Source: Phenylobacterium sp. J367
Lineage (GTDB): Bacteria; Pseudomonadota; Alphaproteobacteria; Caulobacterales; Caulobacteraceae
Reading direction: 5' to 3'
NCBI RefSeq assembly: GCF_024699985.1
Contig: NZ_JAJONA010000001.1
Location: forward strand, 2,108,001-2,172,000
DNA length: 64,000 nt
The notes below the pieces were generated by a model. The model saw only the letters and a list, made by a program, of their open reading frames with translations, made no database searches and was not told the DNA's origin. Shown one piece after another: positions 37,033 through 45,849 of this stretch (within the stretch, counting starts at the first letter, position 1; the number at the start of each line of letters is the position of its first letter). The translations under genes were made by a program, and so were the position numbers.

Positions 37033-37369
37033 ATGCAAAGTCTGAGTGTGTTGGGGGCGATCGCCGCGCTGGCGGTGTTCGCTCCGGGGGCGGCCTTGGC
37101 CCAGGCTTCGTCGGAAGCCCGGCTGACCAGCCCCGTGTCCGCGCCGCAGGAAGCGGTGATCAGCGGCGTCGCCTGGCGCTGCGAGGGCGACGCCTGCCAG
37201 GGCGCCCGGCAAGACCGCCAACGCCGACGGCCTGGTGCGCGAGTGCAAGAAGGTCGCCGCCGTCATCGGCCCGGTGGCCAGCTACAAGAGCCGCGGCCGC
37301 GACCTGACCATCGGCCAGCTCCGCGCCTGCAACAAGGCCGCCGTCCAGATCCAGACGGCCCGGAACTAG
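37033..37369 (+). CDS. CC_3452-family small secreted protein, one frameshift
   Basis: Restored length is 111 aa. Signal peptide to about residue 24 (ending ALAQA). The mature part has AVISGVAWRCEGDACQGA, two Cys bracketing an acidic loop, and further Cys in LVRECKKVAAVIG and GQLRACNKAA, the pattern of the CC_3452 family of Caulobacterales and sphingomonads. Function unknown; two disulfides are likely. The extra base lies in CCC at 37205-37207; without it the frame reads GAGKTANADGLVRECKK and stops at 37369. Probably controlled by the divergent TetR regulator. Confidence 0.8.
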
Positions 37370-37373
37370 CCCA

Positions 37374-37500
37374 ATCCCTCCCCTTCAGGGGAGGGTGGAC
37401 GGAGCGAAGCTCCGCCGGGTGGGGGTGTGTGAGCCAGGCGCGATCCCCCGCGCTTGAACCCCGCTTCCCCACCCCGGTCGGCTGCGCGAGCTGCGCTCCG
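37374..37500. repeat. Dispersed intergenic repeat (copy D)
   Basis: Starts with ATCCCTCCCCTTCAGGGGAG then GTGGACGGAGC and an AGCGAAGCT/CCGCCGGGTGGGGG segment, the same left half as copies B and C. The right part is diverged and ends in a run with a small GCGCGAGCTGCGC hairpin. It fills the gap before ettA, so it could also act in termination of the preceding gene. Confidence 0.55.
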
Positions 37501-37588
37501 GCGCCGCCCGTCATTGCACCTGGGGCTCCGCCCCGCTATCTGCACCCGCGACTTCCCACACTTCGATAAGAGCGAGCGCGGACGCCCC

Positions 37589-39261
<1,673 letters not shown>

Positions 39262-39263
39262 GG

Positions 39264-39301
39264 GGCGGGGGGCTTGGGTCGCCTGACCCCCATCCCCCGC
39301 C
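39264..39301. terminator. Bidirectional terminator hairpin between ettA and the peroxidase operon
   Basis: GGCGGGGG (39264-39271) pairs with CCCCCGCC (39294-39301), with an inner GGGTC/GACCC stem (39276-39280, 39285-39289). It lies exactly between two convergent stop codons, so it can end both transcripts. Confidence 0.65.
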
Positions 39302-40233
39302 TAGAACGGCGCCACCAGGGCGGTGCGGAAGAACCAGCCGTCGGGGCCGTCGTCGCTGCGTTCGATCACCTGCTGCCAGGTGAAGATCAGGCTGGTGCGC
39401 GACACGAACGGCAGGGCGAGGCTCCCGCCCGCCGACCAGCCGTGCATGCCGTTCGCGTCGCGCACGCCATCGGTCTCCGTCTCGCCGCCCCGGCGGTAGA
39501 GCAGGTCGGCGGACACCCAGAGCCGGTCGCCCAGCGTGCGGGTCAGGTGGGCCTCGACGGTGAGGAAGGGGTCCTTCTCGCTGCGCGCGCCGCCGAACGG
39601 GTCCTCGTTGGGCGCATAGAAGGTCACGGTCGGGAGCACCTCCAGGCTGGTCAGGCCCGGTTCGCGATAGGAGCGCCCGGCCGCGAAGACCGTGGGCAGG
39701 CCGACCTGGAAGGCGGCGCGATTGGAGCCCAGGTTGAGGGGCTGGTCGCCGTCGTAGGCGCCGGTCGGGAAGAACACCCGTCCGAGGATCTGCACGCCGA
39801 AGCCCGGCGCGTAGGCGGCATAGGCCGCCGGCGTGAGGGCAGGGGCCCCGAGCAGTCCCACCGTGCCGCCGAGCTGGATGTCGCCAAGGCCGGAACTGGA
39901 GGCCGCGCCGGTCCGCCGGACCTCGCCGAACGGCAGGATCGCGAACGGCGTGACCGGCCGGCCGGCGATCTCGAAGGTCTCGGCGTAGCGGAGGACCAGG
40001 ATGTCGGTGTCGATGTCGGCGCCGGGCGCGACCGAGCCCGGCTCCGGCAGCTCGTTGCCGCGCTTGTTGACCAGGAAGGCGGTGACGTTGCGGGCGCCGA
40101 CGGGCGCGAGCTGATAGACCCGCGGGCCGTCGTCCTGCGCGCGGGCCTGGGTCGCCAGCGCCGCCAGGACCAGGGCGGCGAGCAGGAGGGCGGCGAGGTT
40201 GGCGGCGATCAGGACCGCGAGCCTGCGCCTCAT
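39301..40233 (-). CDS. Phenol-MetA-type outer-membrane barrel, last gene of the peroxidase operon
   Basis: A 310-aa protein. A long N-terminal signal ([18 protein letters not shown], ending ARAQD) precedes a barrel: [52 protein letters not shown] and terminal [11 protein letters not shown]. This is the Phenol_MetA_deg family, proposed outer-membrane transporters for aromatic substrates. The ATG overlaps the preceding flavoprotein's stop (4 bases), so it is translationally coupled to the DyP operon. It probably moves the peroxidase substrate or product across the outer membrane, an inference from context only. Confidence 0.82.
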   Translation of the reverse strand: MRRRLAVLIAANLAALLLAALVLAALATQARAQDDGPRVYQLAPVGARNVTAFLVNKRGNELPEPGSVAPGADIDTDILVLRYAETFEIAGRPVTPFAILPFGEVRRTGAASSSGLGDIQLGGTVGLLGAPALTPAAYAAYAPGFGVQILGRVFFPTGAYDGDQPLNLGSNRAAFQVGLPTVFAAGRSYREPGLTSLEVLPTVTFYAPNEDPFGGARSEKDPFLTVEAHLTRTLGDRLWVSADLLYRRGGETETDGVRDANGMHGWSAGGSLALPFVSRTSLIFTWQQVIERSDDGPDGWFFRTALVAPF

Positions 40234-41663
40234 GAAAGGGCCGCCGCGAGGCCCGTGGCCTCGGCCCCGCGGTTCAGCCGATGGGCGGCGGCCGCCGCCG
40301 CACGGCCGAGGACGCCGGCGTAGATCGGGAAGCTGAGCGGCAGGCGGGCGAGCGCGTCCACGGTGAGGCCGCCGGCCATGGCGACGGCCGCGACCTGGGC
40401 CACGTCGACGGCGCGCTCGCCCACCAGGTGGCAGCCGAGGAGGGCATGGCTGTCTCGGGCGACGATCAGCTTGCAGAGGCCGGTGGTGCGGCCGTCGATG
40501 ATCGCCCGCGTGGTCTCGGCGAAGGGGACGGCGACGACCTCGATGTCATGCCCCTCGGCCCGCGCGGCGGCCTCGCCCAGGCCGACCTGGGCGTACTCCG
40601 GGTCGGTGAAGCTGCCCACCGGATTGACCGCATGGGCGGCGGTCTCGCGCGATCCGGTGACGGCGTTGGTGGCCGCGGTGAAGCCGGCCTGCAGGGCCTG
40701 GGGGACCAGCATGCGGACCCCGGCGACGTCGCCCGCCACATAGACGTGCGGCGCGGTGGTCTGCTGGGCGGCGTCGACGCGGACGAAGCCGCGGGCGTCG
40801 GTCTCGACCCCGGCGGCGGGGAGGTTCAGGCCCTGCGTGTCGGCGGTCCAGCCGACGGCGACGACGCAGAGCGCGGCCTCGGCGGTGCGGGCCTCGCCGG
40901 GCGGGCCATAGGTCATGCGGATGCCGTCCGGCGTCGCCTCGAACCCGTGGATGGCGCCGAACCGCTCGTGGATCACCACGCCGGCGGCGCGGTAGGCGGC
41001 GGCGACGCAGGCCGAGACCTCCGGCTCCTCGGTGCGCAGAATCCGCTCCCCGGCCTCGAAGAGCTGCACCTGCGTGCCGAAGGCGCTGAACACCGAGGCG
41101 ACCTGGGCCCCGGTGGCGCCTGATCCGATCACCAGCATGGAGGGCGGCACGGCGGTCAGCGACCAGGCGTCGGAATGGGTGGCGGTGAGCTCGAAGCCCG
41201 GGACGTCCAGCCGGCGGCTGACCCCGCCGGTGCAGAGGATGACGCGATCGGCATGGAAGCGGCGGCCGGTGGCGGTTTCGAGCGTGTTCGGTCCGACGAA
41301 GCGGGCGCGTCCCTCGTGCTCGCGGATCGTCGCCCCGGCCGCCTCCACCTGGGCGCGCAGCGAGGAGCGCGCGGCGACCTCGGCCACCACGTCCGAGACG
41401 CGGACCAGGAGGCGGCCGTAGTCGAGTTCCGGCGGCGCGCCGCCGATGCCGTAGGCCGGGAGCTGACGGGCCTCGCGCATCAGCCGCGCCGCATGCGCCA
41501 GCGTGCGGACCGGGACCGGCCCGTCGTTGGCCGCCATGCCGCCGAACGCGCCCTCGGTGACCAGGGCGGTGCGGGCGCCGAGCTGGGCGGCGCGCAGCGC
41601 GGCCATGGTCCCGGCCGGCCCGGCGCCGACCACGACGACGTCGGTGACGAGAACGTCGGTCAT
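40230..41663 (-). CDS. Class-I pyridine nucleotide-disulfide oxidoreductase homologue lacking the redox cysteines
   Basis: A 477-aa FAD/NAD(P)H flavoprotein with mercuric-reductase/dihydrolipoamide-dehydrogenase architecture: FAD-binding GAGPAG (13-18), NAD(P)-binding MLVIGSGATGAQVASVFSAF, second FAD segment HVYVAGDVAG, and the C-terminal dimerisation domain (NPVGSFTDPEYAQVGLGEAA). In place of the canonical GGTCxNxGCxPSK active site it has GGMAANDGPVPVR, so both cysteines (positions 44 and 49) are Ala and Pro. The C-terminal catalytic His/Glu region reads LSFPIYAGVL, so those residues are missing too. It can bind FAD and pyridine nucleotide but cannot do disulfide chemistry. It overlaps the DyP gene by 4 bases. 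Likely a non-thiol oxidoreductase serving this operon. Confidence 0.85.
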   Translation of the reverse strand: MTDVLVTDVVVVGAGPAGTMAALRAAQLGARTALVTEGAFGGMAANDGPVPVRTLAHAARLMREARQLPAYGIGGAPPELDYGRLLVRVSDVVAEVAARSSLRAQVEAAGATIREHEGRARFVGPNTLETATGRRFHADRVILCTGGVSRRLDVPGFELTATHSDAWSLTAVPPSMLVIGSGATGAQVASVFSAFGTQVQLFEAGERILRTEEPEVSACVAAAYRAAGVVIHERFGAIHGFEATPDGIRMTYGPPGEARTAEAALCVVAVGWTADTQGLNLPAAGVETDARGFVRVDAAQQTTAPHVYVAGDVAGVRMLVPQALQAGFTAATNAVTGSRETAAHAVNPVGSFTDPEYAQVGLGEAAARAEGHDIEVVAVPFAETTRAIIDGRTTGLCKLIVARDSHALLGCHLVGERAVDVAQVAAVAMAGGLTVDALARLPLSFPIYAGVLGRAAAAAAHRLNRGAEATGLAAALS

Positions 41664-43009
41664 TGTGGCCCGGCCGCGACCTCCGCCAGCCAGCGCAGCG
41701 CCGTGAGGCTGGGCATGAAGCCATAGGCGCCGCCCCGCGTGGTGACGAACCGCGCCAGGCCCTGGAGGCGTCGCGGCAGCGGCCGGCGGGGGATCGCATA
41801 GGCGCCCGCGCCGTCGGCGGCGCCGCAGATCGGATCGCGGGCGTCGCCGAGGCCCAGGAACTCGCCGCCGTTCACCCACTCCGACTGCACGAACTCGAAC
41901 TGCCGCTTCAGGTGGGCGCCGACGAAGGCGAACATCAGGCCGCGGTCGGCGCCGTCGTCCTCGGTGACCCCGGGCGGCAGCGGCGGGCCATAGGCGGTGC
42001 CCCGGCGGATCATCCGGTGCAGGCGGACGACGCCGGCGACGTCGGCGTCGCGCGGGTTGCAGCGGCGGACGTGGCTGCCGGGCGGGGTCCTGTAGCCGGT
42101 GGCGTCGTCGGCCCGGAACAGGAAGGCATTGTTGCGCGCCGGGTCCCCGCCCAGCGCCGGATCGTCGTGCATCGGGCAGAGCGCCAGGGGCGCGCCGCTG
42201 CGCCAGCGGCCCATCATCTTGGCGGCCAGCAATTCCTCGTCGTCGGCCCCGCTGGAATTGGCGCGGAGGTAGCGGCGGAAACCGGCGACGTCCTGATGCA
42301 GCTTGCGGAACACCACATAGGTCCCGTTCCGGCCGAGGGCGGCGGGCTCGGGCGCGGGCGGATAGGTCCCCATCTCGTCGAGGTAGCCGAGGACCAGTTC
42401 GCCGGCCTTGAGCGGCGCTTCCAGCGGGTTGGTCCCGGGGATGCCGCTGCCCTCGATGGCCGGATGGCTGATCCCGTCCTTGAAGCCGAAGGGCTCCTTC
42501 TCGTCGGCCGGGGCAAAGCAGTCCTGCCGCCAGATCGGGACCACCCCCGGCAGGTCGGCGAAGGCGGCGCGGGCGCGGTCCAGCGCGGTCTGCAGGCTCT
42601 CGGCGCTCGGCGCGACGCCCGTCAGGATCACGTGGATGTCCCGGCCGCCGAACGGCGCCTCCCAGCGCTCGGGCGCGCTCGGCCCCTCGTCGCCGAGCGC
42701 CTTGGCGCGGGCGAGCATTCCCTGGCGGAATTCCCAGGAGAAGCTTTCCAGCGAGGCCTCGGGGAGGCCGAGCGCGACGAGCCCGTCGTAGGTCAGGGCG
42801 ACATGGACGAAGGTGTCGCGCCCCGGCCGCTCCGGCGCGGCGGCGGAGGTCACCACCTCCCCCAGCCGGCGGAGCAGCTCCCCGCCCTGCCCACGGTCGT
42901 CGATCCGCAGCAGGATGTAGGTGGCGGCGTAGGGCGTGGGCCGGGGCCGCAGCACGCCGCTCTGGATGTCCTCCAGTTCCAGCCTCGGGACGGCGGCGTC
43001 GTCAGCCAT
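41660..43009 (-). CDS. DyP-type haem peroxidase
   Basis: A 449-aa haem peroxidase of the DyP family, long (class C/D-like) type. The distal motif GFKDG has Asp178, the proximal haem ligand is His313 (GSHVRRCNPRD) and the catalytic Arg is in MIRRGTAYGPP (about 335-336). No Tat signal, so probably cytoplasmic or encapsulated. DyPs oxidise dyes, phenols and lignin models with H2O2. No frameshift. Starts 3 bases after the stop of the upstream 335-aa gene and overlaps the flavoprotein start (ATGA at 41660-41663). The flavoprotein could supply electrons or recycle products. Confidence 0.9.
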   Translation of the reverse strand: MADDAAVPRLELEDIQSGVLRPRPTPYAATYILLRIDDRGQGGELLRRLGEVVTSAAAPERPGRDTFVHVALTYDGLVALGLPEASLESFSWEFRQGMLARAKALGDEGPSAPERWEAPFGGRDIHVILTGVAPSAESLQTALDRARAAFADLPGVVPIWRQDCFAPADEKEPFGFKDGISHPAIEGSGIPGTNPLEAPLKAGELVLGYLDEMGTYPPAPEPAALGRNGTYVVFRKLHQDVAGFRRYLRANSSGADDEELLAAKMMGRWRSGAPLALCPMHDDPALGGDPARNNAFLFRADDATGYRTPPGSHVRRCNPRDADVAGVVRLHRMIRRGTAYGPPLPPGVTEDDGADRGLMFAFVGAHLKRQFEFVQSEWVNGGEFLGLGDARDPICGAADGAGAYAIPRRPLPRRLQGLARFVTTRGGAYGFMPSLTALRWLAEVAAGPQ

Positions 43010-43012
43010 GGG

Positions 43013-44020
43013 TCACGAGACCAGGTTCTTCCAGAACCGCTCCAGGCTCTCGTCGGCCCCGAAGAGGGTGCTGAAGACCGTGGAGTCGCAGACCAGCACG
43101 TCGCCGGCCCGCTCGCCGGCCGGCGGGGCATAGACCAGGGTGTTGAACGCGCTCTCGCCGCTGGCCGTGAAGGGATGCGGCCGGTTCGGGTCGATGGGCT
43201 GCTTGGCCAGCACGACCGCGGTCCCGTCGTCGCGGGTGATCGCGTAGTGCGGCAGGTGCATGTGGAAGTTCAGGCTCTCCACCCCCGCCAGCCAGCCGCG
43301 GGCGTCGTTCTGCGGATAGGCTTCGAAGGGGGCGATCTTGTTCCCCGTCCCCTCGCGCACCGCCGGACGGAAAGCCCACCGGTTCTCCACGGGGACGCCG
43401 AGCGCCTGCAGGAGCTGCACGGCGTACTGCCCGAAGCGCTGCTGACGCGGCACCAGGAGGTCGCCGTGGTGGGCATATTCCACCGCCCGCTGGTCGGGAT
43501 CGTCGGTGGCGCCCACGTCGTGGTGCGGGCCGATCACCAGCAGCGTCCCGGGCCGCCCGAGCCAGTCGCGCAACGCGGCGATCTCGGCCGCGCTGGGTGT
43601 CTGGCAGGTGACGTTGTGGTCGAGGCTGAACAGGAAGAGCACGTCGCAGTCGCCGAGAACGCGCTCGTCCAGCGGCAGGGCGAAGCCGGCCTGGTCGACC
43701 CGCTGGAACACCGGCACGGGATGGCCGGTGACCTGGGCGGCCAGGTCCTGGAACGGGACCCAGGCCCAGAAGAACAGCTCCAGCGATCCGGCGATGCCCT
43801 GCTGGAACTGCAGCGGGTCGGCGAAGCGCGGGACCTCGTAGGCCGGCCACAGGACGCGGCGCACCTCGGTCATGGTCGAGAAGCGGTTGTCCATCTCGGC
43901 GGGGTTGCGGTTCGCTTCGCCGGGATAGCTCCAGGAGATGTAGATGCTCGCGCGCTTGCGGCCCGGGGTCTCGGGCCTGGGCGCGTGACTCTGGTTGTAG
44001 GTGCGGGCCGGTTCGCGCAT
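43013..44020 (-). CDS. Unrecognised 335-aa protein of the peroxidase operon
   Basis: I do not recognise a family with confidence. The protein has no signal peptide. Near residues 125-180 it reads DCDVLFLFSLDHNV, then a helix and GTLLVIGPHHDVGATDD, a Rossmann-like arrangement resembling glutamine-amidotransferase-like or ThuA-like folds, but no catalytic Cys-His is evident in the usual place. The C-terminus is ESLERFWKNLVS. Some His/Asp-rich loops (HHDVG, EYAHHGDLL, NFHMHLPHY) could bind metal. It lies directly before the DyP gene (3-base gap) and 11 bases after the 185-aa gene, so it is part of the same transcript. Confidence 0.65.
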   Translation of the reverse strand: MREPARTYNQSHAPRPETPGRKRASIYISWSYPGEANRNPAEMDNRFSTMTEVRRVLWPAYEVPRFADPLQFQQGIAGSLELFFWAWVPFQDLAAQVTGHPVPVFQRVDQAGFALPLDERVLGDCDVLFLFSLDHNVTCQTPSAAEIAALRDWLGRPGTLLVIGPHHDVGATDDPDQRAVEYAHHGDLLVPRQQRFGQYAVQLLQALGVPVENRWAFRPAVREGTGNKIAPFEAYPQNDARGWLAGVESLNFHMHLPHYAITRDDGTAVVLAKQPIDPNRPHPFTASGESAFNTLVYAPPAGERAGDVLVCDSTVFSTLFGADESLERFWKNLVS

Positions 44021-44031
44021 GGACGCCGCCC

Positions 44032-44589
44032 CTACTGCAGCTGGTCGAGGGCGTCGGTGAGCGAGGCCTTGAGCCGCAGCGCCTTCTTGATCTCGTCGGC
44101 GCTGACGTAGGGGTATTCGCCGTACTCCAGGAAGCTCGGCACCTGGTGCTCGCGGAAGAACCTGACGACCGCCGGCAGGTTGTCCTTCCAGTCCTCCGGG
44201 AAGCCTTCCAGGTTCACGAAGACGGTGGTGATGCCGGTCGATAGGAACAGCATCAGCGCGTCGTCCATGTACTTGTCGAAGTCGGTGTCGAAGATGCCCT
44301 GGTACATGAAGTAGAGGTCGTCCCCGATCGGGAACATGATCCAGCGCAGGTAGTGCAGCTTGAGCGGGGCCAGCACGCCGGGGGTTTCCCGGACGGCGGC
44401 CTCGATGGTCTTGGCGTAGTCCCGGATGACCTGTTCGCGGCCCGGCAGCACCTTGGCCAGGATCGAGAAGCCGTAGTTGGCCGGCGTCTTCGGAAACAGC
44501 GGACCATAGGGGCCCTCGATCCGTTCGAAGTAGCCTTCCCTGGGGATCGCCAGCGCCGCCGGTGTGAGGAAATTCTCTGTGCCCGTCAT
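44032..44589 (-). CDS. Unrecognised 185-aa protein, first gene of the peroxidase operon
   Basis: Start at 44589 is set by GGAGGG 6 bases upstream. The fold suggested by KVLPGREQVIRDYAKTIEA, then LKLHYLRWIMFPIGDDLYFM and GIFDTDFDKYMDDALMLF, is a ferredoxin-like alpha/beta unit as in dimeric alpha/beta-barrel and DyP/Dbp-like proteins: a two-strand pattern with a Tyr-Arg-Trp strand and an aspartate-rich loop. I cannot name a family. It has no signal peptide. Probably partners the DyP enzyme. Its promoter lies in the 235-base gap shared with the first RTX gene. Confidence 0.65.
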   Translation of the reverse strand: MTGTENFLTPAALAIPREGYFERIEGPYGPLFPKTPANYGFSILAKVLPGREQVIRDYAKTIEAAVRETPGVLAPLKLHYLRWIMFPIGDDLYFMYQGIFDTDFDKYMDDALMLFLSTGITTVFVNLEGFPEDWKDNLPAVVRFFREHQVPSFLEYGEYPYVSADEIKKALRLKASLTDALDQLQ

Positions 44590-44824
44590 GACGCCCTCCC
44601 GCCTGTCGGGAGCGACGGTAGCGGCCATCCCCGCGCCCGGACCTAGGGTGAAACCCGCGCCTGGGGCGACGGCGCGGCCGGAGCTCCGGTCTCAGGCGCC
44701 CTTAGGTTTCCCCGCCTGCGCCGGATCCCACGCCCGCCCCGCGCGGCCGATCGCCACGATTACAAGGGCTTAAGGTCTTGGTAGCACCCTATCGAGGCTC
44801 CACCCGGGGCCGGAGAGCGTCCGC

Positions 44825-45760
44825 ATGACCACCCTCACCTTCGCCCAGGCCCTGCCCTTCGACGTCGGCGCCCTTCGCGACTGGATCGGTACGGTCTCGG
44901 ACCTCGCCTCGCTGGTCAGCATCGAGACCCTGTCGTCCAGCCGGGTGGTGATCGCCGCGGGCGCCACGACCCCGCTCGCCGGCTACCGGCTGGAGCTCCT
45001 GCCGGAGACCAGCTTCGGCATCACCTTCCGCGCGCCCTACCTCTCCGGCGACCTCGGCGAGATCCGGGTGCTCGATCCCCAGGGCCAGACTCTGGTCTCG
45101 GTCACCGACCTGCCGATGGGCGGCGACCTCGATGCGCTGCTCTCCGGCGCCTGGCTGGAGGATTTCGGGGCGAACTGGCTGGGCTCGTCGGGCGCCGACA
45201 CGCTGACCGGCGGCGACGGGACCAGCGTGCTCTCCGGCAATGGCGGGAACGACAGCATCACCGGCGGCGCGGGCTTCGACGCCATCAACGGCAACATGGG
45301 CGACGACACCGCCTCCGGCGGGGCCGGCGACGACTGGGTGGTCGGCGGCAAGGACCACGACCTGCTGTTCGGCGACGCCGGCGACGACATCGTGCTGGGC
45401 AACCTCGGGGACGACACCAGTCACGGCGGCGCCGGAAGCGACATCGTCCGCGGCGGCCAGGGGAACGACATCGTCCTGGGCGACGCCGGCGACGACTGGC
45501 TGGCCGGCGACCGCGGCGACGACACCCTCATCGGCGGGCTCGGAGCCGACATCTTCCACACCCACGGCGACGCCGGCCTCGACCGGGTCACCGACTTCAG
45601 CGCCGCCGAGGGCGACCGGGTCTTCCTGCTGCCCGGGACCGACTACACCGCCGACCAGGTCGGCGCCGATACGGTGATCTCCATGGCCGGCGGCGCCCAG
45701 ATGGTGCTGGTCGGCGTGACCCTGTCGTCCCTGCCGGCCGGCTGGATCTTCGGCGCCTAG
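44825..45760 (+). CDS. RTX calcium-binding protein 1
   Basis: A 311-aa protein: a non-RTX N-terminal domain (about 1-120) shared with RTX protein 2, then about ten Gly/Asp-rich nonapeptides (GGAGDDWVVGG, GNLGDDTSHGG type) and a C-terminal module ending LSSLPAGWIFGA. There is no signal peptide; RTX proteins leave by type I secretion using a C-terminal signal, and calcium folds the repeats outside. No transporter genes (ABC/MFP/TolC) are in the window. Start ATG 44825 is preceded by GGAGAGCG. Divergent from the peroxidase operon. Activity is unknown. Confidence 0.85.
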   Translation: MTTLTFAQALPFDVGALRDWIGTVSDLASLVSIETLSSSRVVIAAGATTPLAGYRLELLPETSFGITFRAPYLSGDLGEIRVLDPQGQTLVSVTDLPMGGDLDALLSGAWLEDFGANWLGSSGADTLTGGDGTSVLSGNGGNDSITGGAGFDAINGNMGDDTASGGAGDDWVVGGKDHDLLFGDAGDDIVLGNLGDDTSHGGAGSDIVRGGQGNDIVLGDAGDDWLAGDRGDDTLIGGLGADIFHTHGDAGLDRVTDFSAAEGDRVFLLPGTDYTADQVGADTVISMAGGAQMVLVGVTLSSLPAGWIFGA

Positions 45761-45849
45761 GCCTCGCGCTCCGCTCGGGGCGGCCGTCAGTGCACGGTTG
45801 ACGGCAGCCGCCCGGCCCGGTCACTGTCCGCTCCGGGGTGGGGGTGAGT

